Source: Emiliania huxleyi CCMP1516 | Lineage: Eukaryota; Haptophyta; Isochrysidales; Noelaerhabdaceae | NCBI RefSeq assembly: GCF_000372725.1 | Contig: NW_005200128.1 | Span: 81,470 to 138,581, forward strand | Length of the DNA: 57,112 nt | Reading direction: 5' to 3' | In this document: positions 20,676 through 30,822 of the stretch, in pieces | Layout of the letters: each line of letters starts with the position of its first letter | How positions within the stretch are numbered: the stretch's first letter is position 1 | Translations under genes and position numbers: made by a program | Notes under the pieces: model-generated | Database searches by the model: none | Seen by the model: only the letters and a program-made list of their open reading frames with translations | Told to the model about the DNA's origin: nothing

Positions 20676-21020
20676 TCATGACCAGCCTGCCATGCGTCGC
20701 CGGTGCCGCATTCGTTGCTGTGCTTCTTTAGCAGGCGGTGGACTGTCGGCTGCGAGGACGGTCGCATTTGCGCGAGGCGAGGCGAGCATTGCTGCGCGTT
20801 GTATGCGCCATGACTCGCGCAGCGCGTGCGGGAGCTCCTGGCTGAGCGTTGAGTCCAGACGAGTTGCGCTGGCCACCATCGCTACGCCGAGCCGAGCTGA
20901 CGCGCCGAGGCGCCGGCCAGTCGCAGCCGTGAGGCATGCCACAGCAGCAGAAGCACCTGCCACCCATTGGGCGGTCAGACAGAAGGCCAGGGCAGCACTG
21001 GCAAGTGCAACGCGCCTCAT
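20676..21020 (-). CDS. Small secreted protein, unknown function
   Basis: 114 residues from an ATG at 21020. The N-terminus MRRVALASAALAFCLTAQWV with AGASA is a textbook signal peptide (basic n-region, Leu/Ala core, small residues at -3/-1). The mature part is Arg/Ala-rich, ends RHRRRMAGWS, and has one NAT glycosylation-type site. Upstream on the minus strand, CATTATAAGCC lies about 28-38 bp before the ATG and could be a TATA-like element. No family recognised. The frame could be fortuitous in GC-rich DNA, but the signal peptide with a nearby TATA-like box makes it worth keeping. Confidence 0.4.
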   Translation of the reverse strand: MRRVALASAALAFCLTAQWVAGASAAVACLTAATGRRLGASARLGVAMVASATRLDSTLSQELPHALRESWRIQRAAMLASPRANATVLAADSPPPAKEAQQRMRHRRRMAGWS

Positions 21021-21292
21021 GTCGGAGAGCGAGCGTGCCTCTTTCGCGGCTTATAATGCGGGTTTGTTGTTAAAGGATAGTGTGTGGCATAGAGCTCTAC
21101 AGCTCTACAGCGCTCCAGAGCGCTCTACATCTCTACAGCTCTACAGCGGCTCTACACTCTACATCCTCTACACCCTCCCTCAGGCAACAGACTGTACCGC
21201 GCAGGGAGGGAGGGAGGGAGCTAGCTGCATGCACACCCCGCTCTCCCCGCCCGGGCCGGTCCCTCCTCTGCTTCCCTGCGGTGCGTATAGCT

Positions 21293-21345
21293 GTCAAAGA
21301 AAGAAAGAAAGAAAACACACAGCCCAAGGGAGGGATGGGAGGACG
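21293..21345 (-). repeat. Family D repeat, inverted copy
   Basis: AAAGAAAGAAAGAAAGAAAA, CACACAGCCCAAGGGAGG and GATGGGAGGACGG. On the minus strand this reads CCATCCCTCCCTTGGGCTG then GTTTTCTTTCTTTC, matching the copies at 279 and 20325. Confidence 0.75.
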
Positions 21346-21784
21346 GCACGCCGCCACCACACAGGTTTTGCTGCGCCGTGCACTTTCGCGGCCGTCCTTT
21401 GACGTGCCCACACAGGGATTTAAGGGGAGAAGTGTGGTGCTAGCCGTCGCCCACCCTCGGGACCACTCCCTATCTCCCTTCGCAGTTTCTCACCAATTCT
21501 CTCTCTCTCCAATTCTCGCAGCGACCTTCATGCCACCTCGCGTTCTTCCCACTCTCGTCCTTCATCTTCCTTCCTCGTTCTCTCTCCTGCTGTTTCATCC
21601 TCTGACTCATCCCTCTCCTCGGCCTCGTTCTGAAACGCCGCCCTGTCTTCCGATCGTGACTTTGGGTTTTCTTTCCTGCATGAAAATTCTCTTCTGTCAT
21701 CAACAGTCTTGATGACAGTGACAGAGCTAGCCACTCGAGCCCTCTCTCCCGAAGGCTCCTTCGCCCACAGCCCACATCCCAATC

Positions 21785-23846
21785 ATGAGTGCCTTCCTGG
21801 TGGCGGAGCCGGCCATCGTGTGTGTGGGCGAGATTGCGGCCGCCGCAGCTCCGGCGCTCGCGCGGGCGGCGGGAGATGAGGCAGCCGCCGGCAGCGCCGC
21901 CCGGGACGCGAGCAACTCTCGCTGGAGGATTGGCGACAGGGCGCGCGAGGTGCTGGAGGCCGAATTCAAGCGCGAGCGCTTCCCCTCGGCGAGCCATCGG
22001 CTCAAGCTCGCGCAGGCGCTCGACGTGGAGCCGAGGCGGATCCAAGTCTGGTTTCAGAACCGGCGGCAGCGCAACAAGGGCCCGGAGCCCTCGCGCTCGG
22101 CGTCCGCGGGGCCGGCCAGGTCGCAGCAGCGCGGCTCGCACGTCGAACTCGCCCGCCCGAGCTGGTGCCCGCCACCCGAAGGAGTTAGCGGCGGCAGCGG
22201 GAGCAGCAGCAGCATCCGTGGCGGCGGCCTCGAGGCGCTTCACTGCAGCGAGCACGGGGCGGACCTCCAGCTGACGATGAAGTTGGGGCAGCAAGCCGCC
22301 GCCGCGGCTGCCGCCGCCGCCGCCGCCACTGCCGCCGCCGCCGCCGCCGTCCGCGGCAAGCGGGCCCGCGAGGCGCCTCTCGCCCCGCGCCGCCGAAAGA
22401 CGCCTCGGGAGGAGAGAGAGAGAGAGAGACAGAGAGAGAGAGAGAGGGCCCCTGCTGCGATGTGTAGGCGTACCCGGTCTGCGCTGAGCGGCAGATCACC
22501 GCCGCCTCGAGCACGGGCGCCGAGCGCGACGGCCGGCCCGCGTCAAGTGCACTGCCCCGGAGCCATGGCCCCGTGGCCTGCCCGTCCCCCTTTCCCCCTT
22601 CCCCTTTTCCCCTCCCCGGGTTTGCCCCCCCTGGGTTTCCCCTCCCGGGGTTTCCCTTCCCCCGGGTTTCCCCCCCCTGGTTTTCCCCTTTCCCGCCAAA
22701 ACCCCCGAAGTCCCCGGTTCCGGGGGCCCCCCCCCCCCCCCCCCCCCACCACCACCACCCTCCCACCCTTCGCCATCTGCCCCCGAGCCGCGCATCGACC
22801 CCCCCTCCCTCCCCAGCGGGGTCCCTCACCCCCACCCCGCCTCCGCAGTCCTCTCTTCTTCGGATGACATCGTCAACGCCCTGATGATGGGGTTCGACGC
22901 AGCCGCGGAGCCGACACAGGCCCGACCCGCAAGCGGCCGGCACGCCAAGCTCGAGACCTCGGACGAGCTCATACTCTTGGCAGGGCCGGGCTCGGTGGCA
23001 GACACTTCCACCGCGGCCGGCCAGCCTTCCCTCGCCTCCTCCTCCCTCGCCTCCTCCTCCCTCGCCTCCTCCTCCCTCGCCGCCTCCAGCGCGCCTCTGG
23101 TCGCCGCCAGCATCGGGCTGGCGGACCGGAGGGCGGACCCGGGCCTCGCGGCGACGGCAGCGTCGATCGGAGTCGCCTTCGCCGCCGCCGCCGCCGGCGG
23201 AGGCGAGGCTTCGGCCGGAGGGGGTGCCGACGGCGCTGCGGCTTCCGCGAGCGCCGTTTGTGGCGGTGGCGGCGGCGGGCCGGGGTGCGGGGCAGTTGTC
23301 GCGCGGGCAGTGGTCAGCGGGGCAGTGGCCGGCAGGGAGGGCGGAGGTGTGGGTGCGGAGGCGTCCGAGGCGGCGGCGGAGGGGATGTCTGCAGAGTGCG
23401 CCTCGCAGAGTGCGAGGAGCGCCGCACTCGCTCTGCTGACCGACTCGATGGTCACTCCGGAGCAGCGCGCGCACTTCGCCGCAATGCGCGCCGGAGCCGC
23501 CCGGCCGACGGAGCAAGGGGTGCTCGCCCTCCCTCCTCGCGACGGGACGCGAGGGCAGGCAGGACCCGCCCCGCCCCACGCCCTCCCTGGTGGCCCTCTG
23601 CGAGCTGCTGCTGCGTCGACGGGCTGAAGCTCTGGACCCCAGCCCACCTCCCCCCACAACTCCTCTCCTCCATCCGCCCAGCCCGCCTACCTCCCATCTC
23701 TCCTCCGCGCGCAGGCGGAGCTGCTTCAGCCTGGCCTTCCCCAGCCCGGCTTCTCTCAGCAAGAGGACATCCAGTCCTGGAAGAACGCAGCGCACGCTGT
23801 CAACTCGGCGCAGCCGCCCCGCCCTCCCCTCCCCCCACCCACCTAA
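21785..23846 (+). CDS. Homeodomain transcription factor, four or more exons
   Basis: ATG at 21785. The homeodomain occupies about residues 44-98: an N-terminal helix region (RAREVLEAEFKRERFPSAS), LKLAQALDVEPRRIQ, and recognition helix VWFQNRRQRNKG (W89, F90, N92, R94). Ala, Ser and Gly runs follow. Exon 2 starts at 22849 after a ccgcag acceptor (SSSDDIVNALMMGFD). The donor upstream (about 22360-22450) is unresolved. Further introns: 23520-23562 (gt-ag, 43 nt, phase 0) and 23629-23714 (GC-AG, phase 0), joining LCELLLRRRAE to AELLQPGLPQPGFSQ. The stop is at 23844-23846. The class cannot be fixed; no TALE three-residue insertion is seen, so it is a typical 60-residue-like domain. A nuclear DNA-binding regulator is expected. 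The long minus-strand frame opposite is a shadow. Confidence 0.8.
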
Positions 23847-24785
23847 CGCTGTGCACTCGCCCCCCCCCCCCCCCCGCATCTGCCGCACCCCGGCCCCGGC
23901 CACCGGCGCCGGGCGGGTGTGCGGGCCGCATACCATGCTCTGCCCGCCTCCCCGCTGCTGCACGGTCCCCGGGCGCGTCGAGCGCCCCGCACTCGTGCTC
24001 TCGCGCCCGCCCGGCCGCTGTTTTCGGTTTCTCTCCCGCTCTGTCCTTGCTTGCCATCTTCCTCTTGTCGTCTCGTCATTTTTAGCTGCCTCGCGTCTTG
24101 GCCATGAGGGTTGAGGCCGACATAGAGTGCGCGAGTGTGCGTAGAGGGTTTGGAGGCTGAGCCTGAGTCGAGATTCCGGCCCTGGAGTCGCAATATCCAA
24201 TAAAACCACCCCTCATCCGTCATCCCTCAAGGTTTCAAGCGAGGGACGGACGCATTTAATTTCAATATTCAAACATCAAAGGTTTCGAAGTTGATGAGAC
24301 CTCGTCTCCCCCCCTCCAATGAAAAGCGTAAAAAGAGGACGTGCGTTATCCGTGCGACACCGGAAGCGCCGCTTCGCGCTTGGACGTGGGTCACACAATG
24401 GCAGCGCTCCAGTCCTCCAGACGCGCTCTGGTAAGCTGCCAATGCCACATCGCTGGGTTACGCGATGGGCTGCGCGCGCGCGCCGGACGGCCTCTGCACC
24501 TCTACTGCAGTGCCCTCCTGCACCGAGCGACGCGTCAAACCTTTGTTGCTCTGCCCATGACCGTGTCCGCCGGCGGCTCCGAGCTCGGGCGAGCGAGTCC
24601 TGGCCGCGGACGCTCCAATGGCAACACTCAAGATACACTCCACGTGTGAAAAGGTGCGTTTATGTGAACACAGCCTCCGGCAGCGCCCGCCGCCCGGGGC
24701 TTCGCCCAGCACCACTCGCAACAGCTCTCGCGCGCCGCCACCGTCTGTGGCGACCTCGCGCAGAACTGAGAACATCTACAACGCT

Positions 24786-24950
24786 GTGAGATGATGGAGA
24801 GGGGGGACGACACTGCTTCTGCAGCGTGCACCTCGATCCTGTACCGTGTTTGTTATGACCCCCCCCCCCCCAAATGTACACACCAGTGAGGGAGGGCGAG
24901 ACGATCGAGGGGTCCCGTACAATGCGGAATCGACCCTATCAAGTGCTCAA
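24786..24950 (+). repeat. Dispersed repeat E, copy 1
   Basis: GATGGAGAGGGGGGACGACA, GTGCACCTCGATCCTGTACC, GTGTTTGTTATGACCCCC, ACACACCAGTGAGGGAGGGC, GAGACGATCGAGGGGTCCCG and ATCGACCCT, ending CAAGTGCTCAAGTGCTC. The same ordered blocks recur at about 44540-44760. Confidence 0.85.
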
Positions 24951-25116
24951 GTGCTCAACAACGCTGCTCGCAACAATGCGTGTCGCGCACTCATTCATTA
25001 CCGGTCTCAATGTCCCCCCCCCCCCCCCTGCGCGCGGGCCTTCTAGGCCCGCGGGTGGTAGTCTCCCCCCCCTCCCCAGGGCCTCCAGGGCTCGCACCTC
25101 AACCTCTCACAGACCA

Positions 25117-25212
25117 AAAAAAGAAAAGAATTTTACGAGAAAGAAAAGAAAACACGCAAAGCAAACGAGGGATGGGACGAGGACAGGGTCCCTACCTGCA
25201 CGAGCAGGATCA
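25117..25212 (-). repeat. Family D repeat, inverted, with conserved core
   Basis: On the minus strand: ATCCTGCTCGTGCAGGTAGG, GACCCTGTCCTCGTCCCATC, CCTCGTTTGC and GTTTTCTTTTCTTTCTCG. It shares the 60-bp core with the 20280 copy. GAATTTTAC adjoining the tail also occurs beside repeat B at about 20620 and before the ACB gene at about 20030. Confidence 0.8.
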
Positions 25213-25444
25213 CAGACCAGCGCACAGCGCCATACGACGTATTTTCTTCTCAATACATAAGAAAAGGTGATGGAGGCGGCAGGCTCGCCGCGTGCGGCGA
25301 TTGAGCGCCTCCCTCTCTCTCCGGCTGCGCGCCTGACCGGTGCGGCCTCCGAGTCGGCGTCTAGCGCGCGCGATAAGGCTTTTGCTCGCCTTCCCTGGGA
25401 CCCCGTGTTGCGTGACTGTCTCGGTGCGATTTCGGGCACGGGGT

Positions 25445-25555
25445 TGTGCGTTTATGTGAACAGCGCACAGCGCACATTCCTGGGACCCAGCGCTGACTTC
25501 TGACTGTCGTTGCTGTCTCTCTCCCTTCTCGACTGTCTGTGCTTGTGCGTCTTGG
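25445..25555 (+). repeat. Dispersed repeat F, copy 2
   Basis: CGCTGACTTCTGACTGTCG, TTGCTGTCTCTC and CCTTCTCGACTGTCTGTGC repeat the 9120-9200 segment. A GTGAACAGCGCACAGCG unit occurs twice, at 25455 and 25575. Confidence 0.75.
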
Positions 25556-26458
25556 GTCCGGGGTTGTGTTTTTCTGTGAACAGCGCACAGCGTATTTATC
25601 TCTGAAAATACGCTGTGAAGAAAAGGTGGACCCAGTTGCAAACACGGGGAACCTCCCTCTCCGTCAGAGTTCGCTCCCACTGAGGTCTCCGCTTTTTATT
25701 TCGCAGAGGCCCCTTATTGTATAAGGGAGAGCGAGACTCATCATTTAGAGAATGTGGGAGGGCCGAGCCCACCGCGTGAGCGCTGCAGTCCTGCACAGTC
25801 ACTCACACGCGCGCTTGGGTACGCGCTACGGTGGAACTCGCGTGTTTAATTGAACAAGGCTGACCCCTACCCCTCTCGGTGGGCTTGCAGGTAGGGGGTT
25901 CGGGTAATAAGGTGCATCGGGGTCGGCGGGGGTGAACTGGAGTGATACCCGCTTCGGCCGTTTCTAGTAGCGAACTCCCTTTCCCCTCGACGGCCTTCTG
26001 AGATGCCTCGGCTGGGTGTTGTGTCTCTGCCGTTCCTTCGTCCGGCTGTTCGTGTACCTGCGTCAGGTGTGGGTGTGTTTTGGCCAGTGCCGTTCCTGCG
26101 TCCGGCTCTGGGAACCCGTTCGTGCGACAGGTGAGTGGATGTGTGTGGGATTTCTTGAGCTGTGCCGTTCCTGTGTCCGGCTATTCGTGCCTTCCGTTTG
26201 CGGACATCGGGCAGGAGATCGTGGCTCGCGCCGCGTCCCGGAGCCGCCGTGATTTTTTTATTTTTCTGATCTTACAAAACAAACCAGGCCCCAAATGACG
26301 TGTGAGTGTTAGAGTTGTTTGGTATTGCCAAAAATCTCTCTCTTCTTTCGATTTCCTCGTCCGAACGAGACATTTTCTTTTTTGGGCTCAGACCCCAAAA
26401 GACAACCCACTGATGCTGGGGAGGGTGATGCTGGGGAGGGTAGTACGCAGTTCCTCAC

Positions 26459-27739
26459 ATGCGGATGGAGAGGATGCCCCCGTATAGCGGCGCGACGTGG
26501 TGCATCTTTCCGACGCCCGCTCCCCAGCCAGGCGCCATGCGAGGCACAGCACGACGTGTACATGCCCATATGGCCGGGCCACCAACGAGCCGGCCGTTCG
26601 CTAGATTCTGTGTGCTGTCACGCACCCCGTCTGCGCCACTCGAGCGCGCCATGCTCTCGTACTTCGAAGCAAACGCCAGCACGCAGGTTTCCATCCGACT
26701 GTGCGTATTCTCCGACGAGACGGAGGAGCGCGGTCCGGCGATTATTCCGCTCAAGCGGCCACCCTACCTGGAGGCGCGGGAGACGCAGTGCGTGGCCAAG
26801 ATCCTCGCGTGGTTGGACCATGCGAGCCTGCGGCACCCGGCCAGCTCCTTCGTCGGCTGGGTCGATTCAGACACTTGGTTCGATCCGGTTCGGATGGCCA
26901 CGCACCTCGCGAGTGTGTATGTGGCGCTGCCTTCAGGCGCCTTGGCCTGGGGCGGCGACTGGCAGCACTGGCAGCGCGCTGCGTGGGACCAGCACGCGCC
27001 TCCAACCTCGCTCGGCGGGGTCGGCTTCTCGTGGTGCTCTCCTTGCTCGGTGAGCGCGTGGCCGGAGACGGACCCGCGCCTGAAGCGAGAGAGTCGGGCG
27101 GCGGTGGCGGCGCGCTCCTTTGCGATGACGCAGGGAGGGCTCACCTACCTGAGCACCGCCGCAGCGCGCAGGCTTGCGGACAACGCGACGGCGGGCGCCT
27201 TTGGCTGGGCGCAGCGCGAGGGCGCCTTCGAGGCGCTCAAGGCGAGGTGGCAGCCCGGGCGGTGCAGTCTCGTGACGGACGTCGCGATCGGCTGGCTCGG
27301 CGCGCGCGTCTTTGCGCGGAGCAGGCTGCATGCCGTCGAGGTGTCGCCCAACCTAGAGTACTACCCGTGGCCGCTCTACCGCCGCTTCTCGGCGAGGCAC
27401 GCTCTCGCGGTGCACGGGCTCAAGAAGGCGGGCGCGCACGCGTGGTTCGCGGAGCAGGCGTCCAACGCTAGCCACGTCCCGCCGCGGCTTTCCTGCCGCG
27501 CGTCGCCGTGGGCGCACCAGCGCTCCGCCTCGTGGCGGCTCTGCACGTCGCTCTCCGCCTGCGACGACCCCGGGGTGCCGCTCGAGCCGAGCATAGGCCA
27601 GCTGCGCAACTTTTCGGTGCCGTGGGTTCCGGGCGCCGTGCGCGACTTGTGCAAGCTCCACGCCAGCGGGCGGTTGGGACGGAGTCGAAGTGGTGTGCGC
27701 TCGCGCGGAGCGGAGAACTTCACACGTCGAGCGAGATGA
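26459..27739 (+). CDS. Glycosyltransferase (GT31/galactosyltransferase-like)
   Basis: Intronless frame of 426 residues; ATGs at 26459 and 26537 are both possible starts. SFVGWVDSDTWFDPVRMATH (about 130-149) holds a DxD motif (D136, D138) that binds the nucleotide-sugar metal, in the setting typical of beta-1,3-galactosyl/fringe-like enzymes. Later, AMTQGGLTYLSTAAARRLAD is the acceptor-side G-G-x-x-Y/L motif, and CSLVTDVAIGWL takes the place of the usual E-D-V-x-x-G catalytic region. Potential N-glycosylation sites (NAS, NAT, NFS) suit a Golgi lumenal enzyme. No clear N-terminal membrane anchor is visible, so an upstream exon may be missing or the start may be wrong. Donor and acceptor sugars are unknown. 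Confidence 0.7.
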   Translation: MRMERMPPYSGATWCIFPTPAPQPGAMRGTARRVHAHMAGPPTSRPFARFCVLSRTPSAPLERAMLSYFEANASTQVSIRLCVFSDETEERGPAIIPLKRPPYLEARETQCVAKILAWLDHASLRHPASSFVGWVDSDTWFDPVRMATHLASVYVALPSGALAWGGDWQHWQRAAWDQHAPPTSLGGVGFSWCSPCSVSAWPETDPRLKRESRAAVAARSFAMTQGGLTYLSTAAARRLADNATAGAFGWAQREGAFEALKARWQPGRCSLVTDVAIGWLGARVFARSRLHAVEVSPNLEYYPWPLYRRFSARHALAVHGLKKAGAHAWFAEQASNASHVPPRLSCRASPWAHQRSASWRLCTSLSACDDPGVPLEPSIGQLRNFSVPWVPGAVRDLCKLHASGRLGRSRSGVRSRGAENFTRRAR

Positions 27740-28078
27740 CATATGAGAGAGATGAGACCAGTGTCAGGCGACAGAACCTGTTTATTTCACAAGCACACAT
27801 GCGCGAGGTTCACCATATGTGCACACGAGACACGTGAGTGGTGAGATTCTTAAAGCGGACGGACGACCGTGAGCGCGGTGCGTGATCAAGGCAAATCAAG
27901 CCAGCCCCACACAGCCCACGCACGCCCACACGCGTCCCACGCGCCTGCAGGGGCTCACACTGGGCCCCCGCAAAACCCGCGCGTTTCATTTCACATCCTG
28001 CCACTGGCGTACATGAACACCCGCTGTCCCACCACTTGCGGACTCTCTCTCCCCGACCCGGCGCACCGATTTGCACCG

Positions 28079-29105
28079 CTACCTGCCTGCCCTCGGCCTT
28101 GCCAGGCAGCTCCTCGAGCTGCTCTGCCTGTGGCGGAGTCTCTCGCGATACCCGGGGACGAGCCCGTGGTAGGGCGGCGCCTCGACGGCGTTAGCCGCGC
28201 GCCGCGCAATGTAGACCTCCCTCTGCACCGCTGGAGTCATGCTCGGCGGCAAGCGGTGCGCGACTAGAGTGCGGAAGAGCCGGTCGACGAGAGGGTTCGC
28301 CCATCCGTTCACGATGCAGAAGTTTTTGTCGAGCTCGCAGTGGTGCAGCCGGTGCGCCGCGGGCGAGACCCAGAGACCGGAGCGCTGCAGCAGCTTGACC
28401 CACCGGCTGCTGGCCCAGCGGCCGTGCGCAGCAGCGTGCGACACCTGGCAAAACATGCCGACGTGCAGGACGACGTACAGGACGAGGTTTGCAAAGTCAG
28501 CGAGCCGGGCCCACGCCAGCCAGTGCAGCGCGGCCATTGGAAAGTAGAAGGAGAGGCCCGTCCGGCAAATGCCGTAGTACCTACGGGTGTGCCGTCGCCG
28601 TGGCAGCAGGTGAGGCGCGAGAGGGGCTGCTGCGGCTCTGGCGATGGCGAGGCACGCGCCACATATCGGCCGTGAGCCAGTTGTCCGGCTTGACATGGTG
28701 GTATTGGAAGCCAAAGCACGCAAGCTCGAAAGGCGTGCGGCTCAGCGGGTCTGCGAATGGCACTGGGGTGTAGTCAAGAGCAATGTGCACCAGTCCCGTC
28801 ATTGCGTCTGCGCAGAAGAGGCCGAGCAGCGCCGCGCAGCCGGCGTATGGCCACGAGTGGGCGCCCACGACGGCAGCTGCTGAACAGCCGTGAATGCTGA
28901 ACAGAAGCAGCATCAGCAGCGGGTTCTGTGGATCCGCCCGCCATCGGGAAAGGAGAGGCTGCGGCGCAACCTCCGCTGCAAACGCGGCGAACGAGGCGGC
29001 GTTGCGTGCCTCGTACTCGTCGAGCGAGAGGGGTGGGTTATCCGCGATCCCACAGGAGCGGCGGAGACCGTTCCAGAGCGAGCGGCGCACCACGTGGTCA
29101 ACCAT
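28079..29105 (-). CDS. Lipid desaturase (Kua/PEDS1/FAD4 family), two exons
   Basis: ATG at 29105. Exon 1 (29105-28663) joins exon 2 (28580-28079) in phase 2 across a GT-AG intron of 82 nt (28581-28662), giving LTADM-YYGICRTG and 314 residues in all. Membrane segments: LLMLLLFSIHGCSAAAVVG, AGCAALLGLFCADAMTGL, FYFPMAALHWLAWARL, LVLYVVLHVGMFCQ. Histidine motifs: GLVHIALDY, FQYHHVKPDNW, SHAAAHGR and HRLHHCELDKNFCIVNGWAN, the signature of the PF10520 lipid desaturases. Members are plasmanylethanolamine desaturase and plastid FAD4, which makes 3-trans-hexadecenoyl phosphatidylglycerol. Which substrate applies here is not decidable. No obvious plastid transit peptide is seen. It is convergent with the glycosyltransferase gene. 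Confidence 0.85.
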
Positions 29106-29297
29106 GTAAAACGCGAACGCCAGGGAGCTCTCCGAGGGAGCTCTCAGACGACGTCCTGCTCACACGCACCGACCTGCACACGCACCGACCTGGCACACCG
29201 CCTCAACTTTGGAAGAAGAAAAATGGCGGCCCAATGTAGCCAGCCCCCCACAGTGTCGCGCTCCCCGCTCCCGTTCCCCTTTTGTCCCTTTATCGTC

Positions 29298-29370
29298 CTT
29301 CCATGATCCTGCTCGTGCAGGTGGGGACCCTGTCCTTCTCCCACCCTCGTTTGGCGGGCCCGTTTTATTC
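29298..29370 (+). repeat. Family D core repeat, third copy
   Basis: ATCCTGCTCGTGCAGGTGGG, GACCCTGTCCTTCTCCCACC and CTCGTTTGG, ending GGGCCCGTTTTATTCC without the full CTTT tail. Just downstream of a GTCCTTCCATG block that is also shared with the 20290 copy. Confidence 0.8.
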
Positions 29371-29379
29371 CGCTTGCCC

Positions 29380-30822
29380 ACCGCTTGGCTTCGTCAACGG
29401 GCGGCCTCGCCACACTCGCCTCGGCATCACTCGAAGCTGCGAGCTGGCTGCGGCCACAAGAGCGGCCTGCTTGGCACGCAGCTGCGTAATCGTCGGCCCG
29501 GCGTGCGCGGCTTTAGCTTGTGCCTTGTCGCTTGTGCGCGTTATTCTCGCCCAGGACTATCTATATTCTTTTGCTTATATTCTCCCCGGACCGTTATATT
29601 CTCGAGAATATTCTCGAATATTGAGAATATTTTGACCACGCGTAGGTCGACGGAGACCAAAAGCCGCTCCCAAATCCGAATCTCAGAACATCCGAATGCG
29701 AATCTCAGAACCTCCAAAACTTAAAGATTTCAGTCGGCATCCGACCCGAAACCTACTGTATTCCTACTGTTGAGGGGGGAAATAGCTGTTTCGAGCTCTC
29801 TCGTCAAGACCGTTTTAGACGCCGCAGCGGTAATGTCAAGAATATTCAAGAATATCTTTGGACTCGAGGTCTACTAAGCTCTAAAGGTCAAGGGCTGCGG
29901 AAAGCTCGTATATTCTTGAGGGAAAAGCCGGCCGGGGCATCTGTTTCTCATATTCTCGAATATGGAAGTGCGCGGGACCCTCTATATTCTCAAAGATATT
30001 CGAGAATAACGTGCACAGGCCAAGCCGCGGCTTTTCACGGCCTGTGCCGGCGAATTGGCGTTCACGCGCTGAATCATCATCGTCATTGCTCCTGTCTGCT
30101 GGTGCTGCTTCTCGCTCGCGTGCGTCCTTGGAAGTTGTACCCGCCTCCTTCACCTACGAGCTCGTATGCCACGTCGCCGCCTGTGTTTGGGTTTCTATGT
30201 TTGCGATCGTTTTGAAATTTGGCAAATAAATAAATAAATAAAACGGACACCTCTACTGTGAGATGGGTAAAAAGGAACAGAATTTGGCATTTGTCAACTC
30301 TTTGTGTATTTATTTATTACTCGTACAACTGTATTCCGATCTCCGCGGGCCGCCGGTCCCGGTGGTCCACCGACCGCGCACCACTAAGCACTGTGGTCCC
30401 CCCCGCCCCACACGCCACAGTTGTCACGAGTCGCTCTCTCGACCCCAGCAAGATCCGTGAGACCGTGTATAAAAAGCGACCTTGTCACAATGAGTTCACA
30501 GACGTGCGTGCTGAGAAAATTGGGCGGGTCGAGAGGGCTGATATGCCTTTGAGGAAGTGCTCCAAGGTCGCAGATCGGCGTGAGAAGTTGTCTCTCATCA
30601 TTACCGACTAACCAGAGTTACATAGCTTCTGCACGCTCCGCTCGCACTCGGCTTCCCCCCCAAAGTTCTCTGTCTAGCAGTACCCGCGTCAAATTTTTGG
30701 TACAGCGCAGCGGGCCTAGCAGTCCCAAGCATGCTCGCGGCATGCACGAGAGCGCGCGCTCGTCCCAGGCTGAAATCCTCCGGCCTAGAGGGGGCGAGGG
30801 CAGCAGTGAGTGTGCGGCCATC
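29380..30822. other. Intergenic, no supported gene
   Basis: AT-richer than its surroundings. Besides the GAATATTC clusters it holds AAATAAATAAATAAATAAA at about 30222-30241 and TATTTATTTATTAC at 30307. A 117-codon plus-strand frame at about 30258-30611 (ending EKLSLIITD) has no recognisable domain and overlaps these simple repeats, so it is not called as a gene. Confidence 0.45.
29570..30010. repeat. Clustered GAATATTC-type palindromes
   Basis: Two clusters (29570-29640 and 29840-30010) of TATTCTCGAGAATATTCTCG, AATATTGAGAATATT, AAGAATATTCAAGAATAT and CTCAAAGATATTCGAGAAT. Inverted TTC/GAA units at about 5-bp steps look like arrays of heat-shock elements (nTTCnnGAAn). Equally, they may be a simple AT-palindromic repeat. 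The nearest start codons are those of the sulfotransferase and desaturase, both transcribed leftward. Confidence 0.6.

Larger units (their letters stand above)
23847..26458. other. Intergenic repeat-rich stretch, no supported gene
   Basis: 2.6 kb without a recognisable gene. It begins with the probable 3' UTR of the homeobox gene (a TTTTTAGCTGCC-type AT rise after 24060). It contains repeat E copy 1 (about 24786-24950), an inverted family D repeat (about 25117-25212), repeat F copy 2 (about 25445-25555) with two GTTTATGTGAACAGCGC-like units, and three units of a GCCGTTCCT(G)CGTCCGGCT repeat (about 26020-26185). It also holds long C runs (24862, 25015). Confidence 0.6.

Noticed and set aside
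22185..24209. 674-codon open frame on the minus strand
   Set aside because: It lies opposite the homeobox gene, is made of Gly/Arg/Ala low complexity and has no domain; it is a GC-rich shadow.
30258..30611. 117-codon plus-strand frame
   Set aside because: Overlaps AAATAAAT/TATTTATT simple repeats and shows no domain or codon bias like the real genes.
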